Shown one piece after another: positions 45,378 to 59,500 of a stretch of DNA of 64,000 nt. The stretch spans positions 62,001-126,000 of the forward strand of contig NW_025401104.1 in assembly GCF_011075055.1 (NCBI RefSeq). Reading direction: 5' to 3'. The stretch is from Mangifera indica (Eukaryota > Streptophyta > Magnoliopsida > Sapindales > Anacardiaceae). The position numbers and the translations under genes are program-made. How positions within the stretch are numbered: position 1 is the stretch's first letter; the number at the start of each line of letters is the position of its first letter. Below the pieces are notes generated by a model that did no database searches, had not been told where the DNA came from, and saw nothing but the letters and a program-made list of their open reading frames with translations.

Positions 45378-46116
45378 GGCAAAAGGACAATGTCCCACTC
45401 AAGTTTTTTTGAAATGACAAATATATACCCATGAAAGATGAAAATCCCCAATACCCACCCAAAGTTTACTCTGTTAGAACACACCTACATATTTTCTATT
45501 AGGGTTAAGGGGCAAATTCATTATTTTATCAGTATATTAAAATAATTAAAATTTTATCTCATTTTTCCCTTTTACCAACGGCGGAGGAATCTTCGTCTAG
45601 AGATCGTCCTCTAGACGATGACATCATCCAAGTATGACGACCATCGTCTAGATCTCTAGACGACCAAACATCGTCCATTCTAGACAACGGAGAGTCGTCT
45701 AGACTGGACTACAAGCTTCATCCTCACTAGACAACTCTCCATCAGCCAAATTTGGACGATTTTTGTCGTTCAATGAAGGACAACGAGCGTCGTCCAGATC
45801 TAGACAACACTCGTCGTTTAACCTCCAACCACGTTGATCGCCGGTGGCCAAAGGGAGGAGTGAAAAAAAAATTAAGGATTGGGGGGGAAGTCACTTTTGA
45901 AAGTTCAAGTTTGGGGGTTAAATATTAATTTTTAAAATCTGAGAGAAAAATAGGATAAAATTATATATTTTTTAATATAATTGTTAAATAACAATTTTAC
46001 CCTTGTATTTAACAAAAAATTTAATGACAGTTTAGGATTGGATGAGTGTTTAAGTTTTTTATCTATCATGGTTATATTTTTGAGCTAAAACTTAGGTGGG
46101 AAATAGTTCTTTGCCC
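45378..46116. mobile_element. Mutator-like non-autonomous transposon with 9-bp target duplication
   Basis: Perfect 9-bp direct repeats TTTTCTCAC (45369-45377 and 46117-46125) flank a 739-bp segment. Its ends are imperfect inverted repeats: left GGCAAAAGGACAATGTCCCA and reverse-complemented right GGGCAAAGAACTATTTCCCA (15 of 20 identical), with similarity continuing further in (CTAAGTTTT and ATATA-ACC-ATGA blocks). A 9-bp duplication is typical of Mutator-like elements. The core at 45590-45830 is GC-richer and full of short palindromic GTCGTCTAGAC-type subrepeats. No transposase is seen. Confidence 0.7.
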
Positions 46117-46539
46117 TTTTCTCACTTTGAAATATGCATTTCCATCAATTATGATGATATGTCATAAGATGATTTGACAAGAATAATACATGCATTGAAA
46201 TCATTATCAAATTGAAAAATAATCAAAATTGATTCTGCTCTAAATGTTCCAACATTTTTCTCTCTATTTTTTTAGGTCCCTTTTTTTTTCTCTCTATCTT
46301 CTCTCCCCTTTTTTCTCTCTATTTTTTGTTTTCTCCCTTTTTTAGTTTCCCTTTTTCAACACATTGTATACAAATAACACACTACAAAAGGACTCCAAAA
46401 AATACGACTCTTCACTCATTAGGACTTACCATAGGAGCTCCACTTTGTCGGTTGAGGATTAAAACAACCTCTATACTCATTAATGTTTCATCACTATCAA
46501 CAATCTACCAATATGAACTGAGACAGTGGTGAAAGATCG

Positions 46540-48190
46540 AATGACCTAAAAAGAGAGGTGAACTAAGTTTTCTAAAATAATATAGGTGAATTAGGCTTTG
46601 TAAAATAATAATTTCCAAATTAAAGGATTAAGCCAATTTATGCAACTTAATGAATGTTGGTTATTTTTAATACAATTTATGAGAGTGTTAAGAAATATTC
46701 TTTATAATCAACACAATCAAAATAACATAAAATACAAAATGTGAGTTTAAAGGATGAGGAAATTAAACAAGCGATGTATAGTGGTTCGACGTAAGCTAGT
46801 CTACATCCACTCCTCTAAGCTATCTCTCTTAGATTATTCCACTAATCTTTAGTTAACAAAACCTTAACCAAGATTTTCTTCACAGTAGAAATAGCTTCCA
46901 AGATATTATTAACTTTTATAAGTGCTACAGCCCACTTTCTCTCACTATAAAACTCTAGTCTCATCAAGAGTGAACCTCACTCTCTTACAATACGAATTTA
47001 TAAAAAGATAAAGTTTAAAAACTCTCTCAAAGAGTATATATATATGTTTTAGCTTATAGTACAACGCAATACAAATAAAATCAAGAAAGTGCATAAGCAA
47101 GAGTTTGATTAGAGAGAAGGATTTGCAAGTGAATAGCTTAAAAATGTTTTTCTCTCAACTATATAAAAGTTCCACTTAGTTCCAAAAGTCATTTTCAAAT
47201 GGATTTAATTAGGTTTATATAGAGAGCAATAAAGAAACTAACTATTATGGACAAATCTAATGGTTATAATTTCTCAAAAAACATAAAATTCAATCAGTTG
47301 GATGTAATTTGGTCAACCAAATGTGGCATAGCACTTCTGTGGCACTCATGTGGCACTAGCTATTAGAAATTTATCGCCTGAATGGGTTGACTAAATGAAC
47401 ACCAAAATATATGGCTTCTAAATAATTCGATAGTCACAATCAAAAACTTAGATTGGTTAAATTCGGTCAACTAAAGTTTATTGCATTTTACTCCCTAAAG
47501 TTTTGAACAATATAATTTTCCCTTAAGACTTTGAAAAATGACAATTAAACCCATTTTAAAAAATTGTTTCAAAACCAACTTTGAAATATTAAATTTTAGT
47601 CCATAAAATTTTATAATTTCAAATGAGTTATTGAAATGTGATAAAAATTGACCTAACTCACTAAGTTTAAAAAAAAACATTTTAACCCAAAATTTGAAAA
47701 GTATGAAAAACGTCAATTTAACCTATTTTTAGAAAACTTATTCAAACCCAAAATTGAGACATAATATTTTAGTTCACAAAACTTCATAGTTTCAAATAGG
47801 TCATTGGAATTTAATTGAAATCAATTTAACTCATTAGGTATGAAAACGACACTTTAACCCCAAAGTGTGAAAGATATGAAAACAAGTTTTCATGAGAGTT
47901 TTCACATGTAAACGAATATTCTAATATAAAACTAATGCTTCAAGATTATAAAAACTTCTACCTAAACTTAAGCTTTTCTTCAAATCTTCAAGAATTTTTC
48001 ACTTGAATCTTATTTTTTATTTTCATCTTGATACTTCTTCAAGTGCATTAAGTAAATTTTTGTAATCTAAACTCACAATCAAGTAAAGTCTTTAGTCAAT
48101 ATGATTAGGGACATATTAGTTTGTTATTATCAAAATAAAAGCATAATGACTCATTAAATCAACAATCTCTCTCTTTTTTATTATGACAAA
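46540..48190. repeat. Possible third, strongly diverged member of the 23.2/52.7-kb dispersed repeat
   Basis: A GGTGAACTAAGTTTTC start, an AGTGGTTCGACGTAAGCTAG block followed by CATCCACTCCTCTAAGC (compare AGTGGTTC... and CTACTTCTCTAAAC at 52860), and a TTGTTATTATCAAAATAAAA end give the same order of features, but similarity is patchy. Short AAACCCATTTTAAA... phrases recur within 47480-47880, suggesting internal duplication. No coding is recognised. Confidence 0.45.
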
Positions 48191-48532
48191 CACATATGCA
48201 CTTTAAGAAATTTTTGAAAATATGACAATGAATATATTTCCTTTAAATTAAAAAACACATGATTTAAACAAAAATTGTAAGAGTTCAGTCTAAAAAATAA
48301 AATTTCCTCCCCCTGAATATATGCACCATAAACAATTGTTAATGTAATTTATCTCAATGTTTATATTCAATATTTTTATCAAATATTCAATCATAAGGCA
48401 ATTTATCTAAATGTCATATATTTAATATTTATATCAAATATTCAATCATAAAATATCACAATTTTTCATATCATTCCTACATCAAATATCAAGTCCATAT
48501 AAATGATAATGCAATTCATATTATTTTTATTC

Positions 48533-48566
48533 ATATATATATGTGTGTGTGTGTGTATATATATAT
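48533..48566. repeat. Compound (AT)n(GT)n(AT)n microsatellite
   Basis: Alternating purine-pyrimidine run: AT units, then seven or eight GT units, then AT units again. Confidence 0.95.
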
Positions 48567-48567
48567 C

Positions 48568-50290
48568 ATTTACATTATGGATTACAAAGTTTGTGACTAA
48601 AATTGGAGTGTCAAACCCATTTAGCTCTATTACGACAATAACAGCGCTATTACTTAGGCAAAAGAACCACGGTCTTATCATAAGTCCAAGTACATATTCA
48701 AAGGATACCACGTGATAAGAGAAATTATTCAGTGTTATGATATACAGATAGCAATGATCAACATAGATAACAATTTGGCTAACATATTGACAAAGTCTCT
48801 ATCACAACAAAAGCATGATAAGCATGTAACCAAATACTACGTTAGATATATGACTAAATAGTTATAATGCATATGGAAGATTGTTAGGGTAAGTGCCCTA
48901 AAGCTAATAGCATTAGAAATAAAAGATTTATTATTATTCAATTCATATATATGTCAATAATATAATTTTATGAATAATATGTTCTTAGAATGATAGAATT
49001 GTGACGAGGAGATCAGATGACTCGTGGAATTCTTATGCACACACTAAGTTTTCTAGAAACATATGTAATCTCGATATTGCTATAACAAGGACACCAGTAA
49101 TGATGATGGGATTATTATAGTGTTGAGTAACTCCACAAAAAAGTGGTAAAAGTTCTCAAGTGTCAAAGTCATTCTTAGACAACTTTGTGCAACACATAGG
49201 TACACATTATAGATGTGTTCACCAGACTGACCCGATCAGAGAATATCCATATGGATGTTTACTCAATGTCTATAGAATAAATCCTTTAAATACCATAGAT
49301 GTATGTGATCCTTTGACTTGAGGTTGTTAGACTGTTTCTGTAAGGATTGGTATAGCTTGACACTATCCAAAGTGTTATCATAACTAAGGTAACCGTAAAA
49401 ATAGTGATTAATCATATGGTGAGATACATAGAGGTGATGGTTAATCAATACAAGATTCGTCACTCCTGAACATGGGAGAAAATATCTCATATGAGAATAC
49501 CAAAAGACATAAATGACCATTTGAATATATGGCTACATTGGGATTAGGTCATAGCTTAATATGTGTTATTCATTGATGTATATGAATTCATATCAAGGAG
49601 TTACTGAGATAGACACACTTAAATGTCTCAGCCTCAAAAGATATTGTTTGACGAAATAATTGAATTGCATGTAAATGTGATGTTATAAAGGCTTAAAAGA
49701 TGTTTGTTAATATTCTATTGATTGGGTGGTCATGATGCCTTACTAGAAACCAATCCTAGTCTATGTTTAGATTCGATCCAAATCTATGTACTATCAACTC
49801 AATAGAGAGCTAATAGGTTACATACACATAAAAGCTAATTCAAACTCAAAGGCATGGATTATTTGTTGATAATCTTAGTATTTAAGAATAAGAGTGAGAC
49901 TGCAAATAAATTGGGTTTTACCAAAAGGATAAAAAAGCCCAGTTTGACTTTTCCTTGACTATGATCAATTGTGCAAGGTCTTTGTCAGTCGTGCATCAAC
50001 ATGAGGAGTGGAACAGTCATTCCTTATTAAGGAGACGGTCATTCCAAGTGTCCAGGCATTATAAAAAGACGAATTCCGTGGAAAAATAATACATTGGTTT
50101 TATTTCATAAAACCCTAATTGCTTTCTCACTCTAAATGCACACATTCAATCATAGAGCCATAGTAGCCTCCTATAATTGACCAAGCCTCCAAAGTTTATG
50201 CTTCATGTGGATACCAAGGCACTACCTCTTAAGGGTCGGATAATATTTTTCTCTAGTCACATCAAGAACAAAAGAGTCGTCTAACGCATA
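48568..50290 (+). mobile_element. Ty1/copia remnant: RNase H end and 3' LTR
   Basis: RNase H C-terminal matter is readable in shifting frames (WITKFVTKIGV, then a decayed KEPRSHQRSKHI-type block near 48660, then NLANILTKSLSQQKHDKH at about 48775-48825). The 3' LTR begins at 48882 with TGTTAGGGTAAGTGCCCTAA. The right end is uncertain and placed near 50290, before the next copia fragment. The LTR is related to the sequence at 17459-18960. Confidence 0.75.
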
Positions 50291-50446
50291 TATAATCTAT
50301 TACTACCCTATAAATGTTAATATCACGTTTATGAATAATATATGCAAAACAAATATCTTGGTAAGGTTTCCAAGATTGTTTGTTTTTAAAATTTTAAATT
50401 CTACCACGCTATTGGTTATCGGCTCCCTGAAAACCCAACAAATTAG

Positions 50447-51215
50447 TGATTTGAAAACAGAGTTGTTCAATTCCTTTAACAAGAAGGATTTAGACCAAAC
50501 ATAACAAGTTTTAGGCATGCAAATTACTCGTGACAAGAAATTTAAGAAGTTATGGTTGTCACAGGATAAGTATGTTGAGCAGGTTCTAGATAGATTTAAT
50601 ATGAAGATTGTTAAACTAATTAGCACACCTTTAGCTAATCACTTTAAGCTTAGCAAGAGGTCTTGTCCTTTTATCAAGGAATAGAGGGAACAAATGATAA
50701 CTATTCCTTACTCCTTTACATTTGAGAGTTTGATGTATGTTATGGTTTACACCTAACTAGATATAGCTTATACAGTTGGTGTAGTTGGCAAGTATCTTTC
50801 TAACCCAAGGAAAGACCATTAGGAAGTTGTGAAGTGAATCTTTAGATACTTGAGAGGTAACTCTAAGATGTGTTTATGTTTTGTGGCTCAAAACCAATTT
50901 TGGAAGGGTATATTAATACAAATATGGCAGCTCACCTTGATAGTAGATTGTTAACTTTAGGATATGTGTTTACTTTTGTAAGGGGAGTTATGTCATGTTA
51001 GTCTAAACTGCAAAAGTGTATTGTCTTATCTACAACTAAAGCTGAGTATATTACTACAACTGAAGGAGGTATAGAGATGTTTTGGTTGAAAATATTTCTC
51101 CAAGAATTGGGTTTAAAGCAAGATGAGTATGTGGTTAACTATGATAACAAGAGTACTTTGGATTTGAGCAAAGTGCCACATACCATTATTGCACCAAGCA
51201 TATTGATATGAGGTT
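50447..51215 (+). mobile_element. Ty1/copia remnant: RT end and RNase H
   Basis: Translation gives DLKTELFNSFNKKDL, QVLGMQITRDKKFKKLWLSQ (about 50505) and KYVEQVLDRFNM. Then FESLMYVMVYT-LDIAYTVGV (about 50725) and VVGKYLSNPRKDH follow, with decayed RNase H to about 51215. There is no LTR or target duplication in view. It is a separate fragment from the LTR-bearing remnant just upstream, because RT here follows an LTR end. Confidence 0.8.
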
Positions 51216-52734
51216 ATCAATGGTTGATTTCTTTTATTTCCTACACATAATTAATATATCCTATGATTGATTGACTTAATTAATTTGCACAATTAGATTT
51301 AGGGTTTGTGGCCCCAAAAGATGCAACATAAAAATAAGTCCATCAAATTCAACCAGTGGCGAAACTTTCCCTATTGGCAATTGTCGATGAGTCCTAACTC
51401 TTTAATCATTTTTTCAAATTCAAAATGTAAGTCCAATTGTCTCCTTGTTTGATACTATCCATATATAAATAAGAATGATATTATGGGTTTGTTTTCTGAG
51501 ATCAATTAGTTAGGTAGTTGGATGGTATAGGTTAATACATGATTTATGTGTATTATATATGTTTGTCATATTTTATCATTTTAAACACATTTTGTTGTAA
51601 CTTTGGACCGAAAACGTATAAAACACTTAGTTTATGTGTTTGTCATAAGAAACAATCATATAAGTCGTTGTCGTATTTTTGAATTTTTGTTCTTTGACAA
51701 AACACAAAACAACATCATTTTACAAAGCACAAAACGGTGTCGTTTTACATAATATATATAAAAATCAACCGAAGCGATGACTTGTTGCACTCCATTTCTT
51801 TCAAAATTGAAAATCCCTAACAATCTCATATTTTTGTTTCTAATTTTTTTTCCTCACCATCGACTTATCATTTTATCATTCAGTTTGTTGATACAAAGAA
51901 ACAAAAATTCATACTGATAACACAATTAAGGTAAGAAACTTATTACTTTGTCAATTTTATATCAAAATGATCTTGCAATGATACATTTTGTTTTCATTGG
52001 TTTGTTGAAAAGAAAATTTTGAACTTGATTGATAGTAGTATAATAATTTTTTTCTAATCTTTGTAATATAATTGGTTATGTTATGTTTTGAGAGACTAAT
52101 TAAATTTTGGCTATAAATTGTGTTTGAGAGTATTGACACTATAATTTGAATCTTGGTAATGTATTGTTTTATATTAAGCTTACTGGTCAACTAAAAACTT
52201 TGCATTTGAAATATTATATTGATTTTAATTAGGTAGTCCATGAAAAGAGCTAAAATTACTATTGATATTGCATTATTTTTCATTTATTAACTACATGTTG
52301 TATTAAGACTGTATACACGAGTTCTATGTATCTTTTGTATCCTATTTTTATGGCTGCATTTTTATGCACATAAGTTTTAATTACTATTTGTCATATCATA
52401 CCGTTATAATTCTCAAACTATTTTCTTTTTCCCCTTCATTCTCATATTTACCAACTAGGTTTCTATTAAAAGTTATTATCTTGTATTTAATTAAATGTTA
52501 AATTTTAAGAAAATCATTGGATAAATAACTAGAATTTCACCTTTCCTTCTCTGGTAATGTGAAATGTCAAATTGCTTGTATTGTTGGAGATGATAGGCAA
52601 TCATGATTGACGAGGGTAAGCAGTTTAGAAAGGCTATAAAATTGAAAGTTAATAGTCTTCTCAAATATATTAGTTTGGAAGACAAGTGACTTTTTCCTTT
52701 GGATAGAAAAGAAAAAAATTATTAATTAATGCAT
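51216..52734. other. Intergenic AT-rich stretch, nothing assigned
   Basis: No coding or known repeat is recognised. CACAAAACGGTGTCGTTTTAC near 51727 is a short, GC-richer palindrome-like motif (ACGGTGTCGT). Confidence 0.3.
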
Positions 52735-53905
52735 CTTATATTAGAAGGGGGATGAATAGGTTCTTTAAAAAATTTTAATGCACAAGTTATCAATTAATCT
52801 ACCAACAAAAAATAAAGACACAAATATAGAGAGTAGAGATTAGAAGAGCGTAGTTTAGAGTGGTTCAAAGCCTCTCTTGTAAGTCTCCTACGTCTACTTC
52901 TCTAAACAAACTGCCTTGGGATTCCACTATCAATTGAAAGACTTTTTTACACTTAGTTTGTCTATGATTGCACCAAATACAATAGGTGATATGAGATTTC
53001 TCCCCGAATAAAATTTTTGAGTATTTTTGAATATACAATATAAACACAATGGTTCTCAAGTGTATGAGTTTTGCTTTGTGAGAGAAAGAGATTGGATTGA
53101 GCTTAGAATAAATTAGTTTAAGAGAGTTGCAATGTAATGTCTAACTCTTCTTCACTTCAAATGAGCTCAATTTGTAGGTTGTGTGGTTGAAATCATAATA
53201 ATGTCGTTGGACTTGAAAAACTAGTCGTTGACTTTAGAAAGAGATAATTTGCTCTTAAGAACCATTAGTTGGAACAATCAGTATCACCAATTTCAGCTAA
53301 TGGTCAACCTTGGTCAAAGTTCACAACGATCGGCTTTAAATGCTTGTGTCACAAAGTAACGTTCAATATGCTTTGAACCACCGGTCATTCCTCTCTTCGA
53401 ATTTTAATTCTTCAAAATCACAAAGGCATGAACGAGAGGGGTAGTGACTTTCATATCGACTTTATTTTGCACTATGAATGGTCGGTATACATCTTTGAGC
53501 AGTTGATAAAAAGGCTTTGATCTTTATTTCCTTAGCCTTGACTTTGATTGTGTTGACTCCATAGGAGCGAGCACATTACCAAGCACCTTCTTTGTTCTCA
53601 ACTTGAAAAAGGTACAAAACAAGTGGTCTTTTATTTTTAGTGATTGTTCTTGCTCAAATGGAATTATTTCAGAATTCCAGAGACGTCAATGTGTAAAGGA
53701 ATAAGTGATGAACAAATTGATTATCGAGTCAATTTTTTGCCTAGTACTGAGCATTCATCCTTAACTACTGATCGTTTCAATGTTAATTCTTATATTTTTC
53801 ACATTTTGTCCAATTTATAATATTTTAACACATTCTTTAAACTTATTAACAATTTTAACTGATATTTTTATTACCATCAAAATACCTAAGGACCCAACAC
53901 AAACA
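52735..53905. repeat. Dispersed repeat of about 1.2 kb, copy 2 (partner 23210-24435)
   Basis: It shares GGGGGATGAATAGGTT at the start, CTGCCTTGGGATTCCACTAT near 52910, the GGTACNAAA block near 53610, and the TATTTTTATTACCATCAAAA end with copy 1, in the same order. No coding is seen. Substitutions are numerous, so the copies are old. Confidence 0.7.
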
Positions 53906-54853
53906 ATATATGAACTTTATTATAGAAAAAATTACTTGAAGAAATGTACAGGATGATAAAATGATCCTAATCATAGTAATAATGCATTCTTGTGTTACAT
54001 ATTATAAATGTTATCACAGTAGCCCTACGTGGCCATTTGTGCTTAGTAGTGGTGAGAAGTTGTGAATTTCTCAATCGCTCTCCAACTTGCCTAACCAAAC
54101 TTTGATGCCTTTTTATAGCTAGAAGCAATACTCTGCAATAAAATATTTAACAATTCAATTAATTCTTATAATATTTGTCATAATCAAACATCCAAATAAA
54201 CAAAATAAAAATTTGAAAAAAAAATTATTAAATTTTTTTCACTCGAAATCCTACTTAGTAAGTGCAAAAACAAAAAAAAAAACGATATAAAAATTATATA
54301 AATATGATACAATAAATGATGAAAAACATATTTATAAAATGTAGTCGGATAATTTGGATACGAAAAAAATATAGAATATATATATATAGACTTAATACGA
54401 CGTATCATCAATATTGTATTTTAAAAAATGTGTCATTGTCAATCTTAATTTTAACACTTTTCTCATAACACATAGCTAAAATTTATATAATATTTCAAAT
54501 CAAAGTATTTATGTGGCTATTAGACTTAAAATAACACGATACATAATCGATTTTCAAATTATAGTCTACTTTCAAACAAAGCACATAGTCAAGATTCAGT
54601 TATACTCTCACAAATACATAACATAGCTAATTAATAAGTCACAACTTTTGAAACAAATATTAATAAAAAGAATCCTGAATCCTAAATCAAAAAAAAAATT
54701 ATAGAAATTATGCAATATCTCTAAAATTTATATCTTATCCTATATCATTTGCCCTAATTGAAAAAAACTTTAAGCCGTAATGTTTGTGTTACGAAATAAG
54801 ATAATCAAATTTGTATTTCTCCACAAGATAAGAATCTAATGTCGAATGATAGA

Positions 54854-54855
<2 letters not shown>

Positions 54856-54893
<38 letters not shown>
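54856..54893. repeat. (AT)n microsatellite
   Basis: About 19 uninterrupted AT units. Confidence 0.96.
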
Positions 54894-54897
<4 letters not shown>

Positions 54898-55286
54898 CAT
54901 ACCACTACCAATCAAATTCATGTTTTCTTTACAATTAAAATAACAAAGACAAAAAGCTATCATTAGAGGACTTTTTTATATAAATGTGACAAAATAGTGA
55001 ATTTCTTATCTTGATTAGGCCACCAATGTGAATTGAAGGATAAAATAATGATTTGATAGTGAGTAATAAAAATATAAAAGAGAGAAAAAATGAGATTGTA
55101 AGGAATTTTTTATTTTAAAAGTAAAAAAATGTAACTTGATACAACTTGGGTTGAGTTTTATATAATTTATTGAACACGATATTATTTGGTATCTTTTATA
55201 ACACAACTTGGCTTTATTAAAGGAAAAAATTAAAAAATATAGCATTATATAATATGGATGGTTAATTGGAGTTTGATAAGAGAATC

Positions 55287-55322
<36 letters not shown>
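55287..55322. repeat. Compound (AT)n(GT)n microsatellite
   Basis: About 12 AT units followed by about 6 GT units. Confidence 0.95.
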
Positions 55323-56514
55323 ATGTGTATGACCAACATAGATAATTCGCTAATTACAACGTGAATTTATTAATTAGGCTCGAAATTTCACACGTATCAC
55401 ATACACCACACATATTTAGATAGAAAAATTGTAATCCACACGAAATTCCATACATATAGATATCTACATAAAAAATGCATACCCAGCTACGCGTCATGCA
55501 TGGCAAATTTTAATGAGCTCGACTTGTGGATCACTCATGTCTAATATAAAATTTCAATCAGCCCTACTTCCGAAAATTTTTAATTACCCCCACCATGTAC
55601 ATCACACCAAAATCTATAATTTGCATAATTTACACGTAACAAAATTTTAATTACCATCACCATGCGTACCTCACATAATAACTTAATTATCAAAATATAA
55701 AATTCCATAGGTACCCACCATGCGCCATAGGAATGGCAAATGTCATTTAACCCTACACCTTCATTGGCTTCCACTATGTAGACTTCTTAGAAACAAATCA
55801 TGCACGATGAAAATTTTGTAAAAAAATAGTGAATTTAATATTCAATTCGAATCCTCTTCAATCACAGTAACATTCATACAACTTATCAATAACATGATCA
55901 ATTTAATTTATTTCACAAATAAAACCTAGTATAGAAAAAACTTACAATTACATTTCTATAACATCTCTATTTTCAATACAAACACAAGTAAATCTCTACA
56001 CCCTAAACAATCAAAAATGAAAATCCAACATAATGCTTGAGATTGGTGAGAGTTGTATAAATGCGATGATTATTCTTTATGTAGAGTTTATGCAGGTTTT
56101 AAAATAGATCAAACTAATTCAAAGACAATTTTATGTAAGAGAGTAATTTCCTCCCTAATATGTTGGCTATAAAAGTATAAACAATGAAGATTATTTTTGT
56201 ATAACCCTTTAAAAAAGGGTTATTTTAATTAATTACCCTAAATATCACTACTCAAATCAAAATTAATGGACTTTTGATAGGAGAGATAAATACAAACTGA
56301 TGGATCATCTATTTAAGGTTGATTCTTAAAGAATTATAAGATCCAATAAAGATCAAACCAGAAAAAATGAACCCACACATAATTGAAATTATAAGATTTT
56401 ATTATTGCATTTAGTATTTGGAATAATTTATGAGATTATTAAACTGTCTAAGGTACACAATTAACTGCAAAGAAAAAGCAGCAATATACAAAAATAAACT
56501 GTATCCATAAGAAT

Positions 56515-59500
56515 TTAATTTTCATGTATGTTTTTTTCATGCTGATCACCATGCCCTTCAGGAGAGAGTACCTACAAAACAACAGAATATACAGGATTTA
56601 TGTCACAACTAAACCGTAACTGAGATAAAAAAGACACAACTAGAAATCCCATTCCACCTAGTAGTTTCACTCTTAAGGTCAACACACAAAAGGGAGATAA
56701 GATGCTGCAAAAACAGCTTGCAACATTGCCTGCTGAATCAAGCCATGCTAACGGGTATACAAGGTGAAGTGATTAAGTAAAGAAAACAGATCGACTGGTT
56801 GATAGTGCTTTGTGACAGTAGCATGGAATTTTACTGCAACAAAACACTTTATGTAGCAAGGGGGCCTTCAAATGAAAGAGACCTAGGATGTTACATAGTT
56901 GTATGGTGATGGCTATATTAAGGTTATTTGAATTAGGAGAAACAGAATTTTTTTTTACTATTACGAAGGAGATGATCCTTCACAGAACTTGATTAAGTCA
57001 ATTTTACGCTGAAGAGGCTTTCCTAACATGGTGTCTTCAGAGTTCAAATAAATGCTTTCCTTTTTCATTCACCAGAAAAGACAGCATCACAATCTTTCTA
57101 TTATATCAGTTTGGTTTCAGGGACACCAAGTCTTCTAATTAGTTATCTGTGCTCAAGTGAGATTAGATTAGAGTCTTTAGTACCTAAATATATCAAGTGG
57201 TCAGAGAATAACATTCTATAGATAGCTTATCCAACTCTTTGTAAAATCTAGCTTATTCAATTCTTTTAAATTCTTTTCACTCAACATTATTTTTATAAAG
57301 TTTCATACCAGAGAAGAAAACACATATTCCTCCTCATTATCAGCACAAAAAGCACCCTAGATATGTGGCTAAACATAAGTCAATCAAACATACATATCCT
57401 ACGACAGTAAAGCTGAATGGTTTTCTATGGAGAGAACTTTGGCTAAATTTTCACAAATATGCTGAAAGGTAAAACTTTCTGTTCATTGAGCATTTTCTGG
57501 AAACCAAATTAAGAGAAACAAAATGTAGACATACCAAGCCCAAAGCTTCTGCCGCTGTTCTATGACTCTCTTCACTGCAAATTCCAACAAGCATATTCAT
57601 TAAATATTCCCTCTGCTCCACTTTCAAGAGTTTCTCCAGGCCTCGTGCCACCATCTCCATCTCAGGCTGCAGAAGCACATCCATCATTAATCAGAGAAGG
57701 TCATATAAAAGAAAAATTTTGTTATATACAGAACAGAAAAAATGAACAAAACCATCAACCAGAAGATTGGTCGGTAGACATTCATCTAGAGTAGCTATAA
57801 CAATATTTTGAACAGGCTTATACCCAAGTACAGGCTATGCAGCTCATAGTATAAATGGCCCCATCCCCCTTCATCTCTTTTAATTAGATAACAAGCATGA
57901 TGATAGGTCGTTTTAGTTTCTAGTAGATACTAAGGTCTGTTTCAGGTTTTTCCTTCTTATTTCCCTGTGGAAGGCTACTTCAAATCTTTCTGCATCTTTA
58001 AATTCCTCTTTTTAAAAAAAAATCTTGCTTTTGATATCAAATGTATTATAAATATAAAAGGATATATTATCAAATAACCTTTAAATTTGTGACTAAGAAA
58101 AACAAGAACATACAGAGGACTCTTTAGGAGGAAAAATACGAAGAATATGACATATCTTTGACAGCTCCGACACTGCTTCAAAATGGTTTCCCTGCATTTC
58201 CAAAGCCTGCAAAATGTATACCAGTTAAAACATTAGCATTTAAAACAATTACAACTAGTTCCTGCAAAGAAGAAATACAATCAACAAATAGAAAGTTTAG
58301 CTAGCTGTAACAACTATCACTTAAGTGTCTTTCAGAGGGAAAAAATGTGCCAATTAGCAACCTCAATTCAAAGATCTGTTACAGATAAAAGGAAACAATG
58401 ATTTAAAGACAGGTCTTATACATAGCATTCCTTACATTTATTTTTAAAAGAAAGAAAGCTACTGTTGTTGTTTCATGACCATTGCAACAAAGAAACATCA
58501 ATCCCCAATATCCCATCAATGAATCAGCAAGATTGGGTAATCTCATAATAGATCACCCTTTTTTTGTTATCCTGACAGAATAAATTATACCATAAATATC
58601 ATCCAAAAGCGTTAAATATTAAAGACCTCCCTAAAGAACAGAATTTCAGATCTGTATTCTAAACATAAACATAAACAGAATTTAACCCTGACTCCAGATA
58701 AGCCTATACTTTCTGTTTGCAAGTGGTAGAAAAACAAAAAGCAAAATTGTTTCGGTTCAAAAAGCTAGGACATCTAAGAAAGAGAGTTGGGGACCTTACC
58801 CATGCCTGCAACAAACATGAACGTGTGAGTGCAGCAACAGCCGCAGACACCATCCTTGCCGCACGAGAGTTTTCAAGCCCAATGTTATCAGCAAGACCAG
58901 CGACGAATTGTCGGGCATCTTCACCATCTACATAAACAGAGGTAGGTTCACCAACCTCCCTGCAAAGTTCTCAAACAAGTTAAACCAAGAGAAAACCAGT
59001 ACAACTGAATAATGATTAAGTGAATTAAATTCACTTACCGGCTACACACGTTTAGAACGAAATCAATAGAAGTGCGGTATAAGGAATCTCGTGTATTTAT
59101 TGTGTCAATGGAGACCCGTACTCCAGATGCCCTGCATAGTCGACGTAACTGCTCATCCATACAGGCAAAAGAAGTCCAGTGCACATCGAAGGATCAGCTG
59201 ACGCAATTGAAATTTTTTTACCACATATTACAATTATTAAATTAAAGAATGAAACTATAAAATTAGTTCAAATTCTATCATCTAATCAAAATGGCATATT
59301 GCTAGTTTGTAAGATAATTCGAGAAAAAATAAGCAAATAAAGTAAAAATTGTTACTTTAAGGTTAAGTATGGAACCTTTTTAAAAAATACTATAGCATAG
59401 CTTAAAATAAATATAAACATTAATAAGATGAAAAAGCTTAACAAAAACAGGAAGGGAAGAGAAGGAAGAAATAAGATTATAAATGGCTTCATATGTATAG

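Larger units (their letters stand above)
53906..56514. other. AT-rich intergenic DNA with microsatellites
   Basis: This region holds low-complexity A/T tracts (54150-54420), a (TA)n run at 54856-54893 and an (AT)n(GT)n run at 55287-55322. A CCACCATG-type phrase recurs in 55590-55780 in a set of short degenerate repeats (AAAATTTTAATTACC... twice, near 55576 and 55642). No gene is recognised. Confidence 0.45.
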
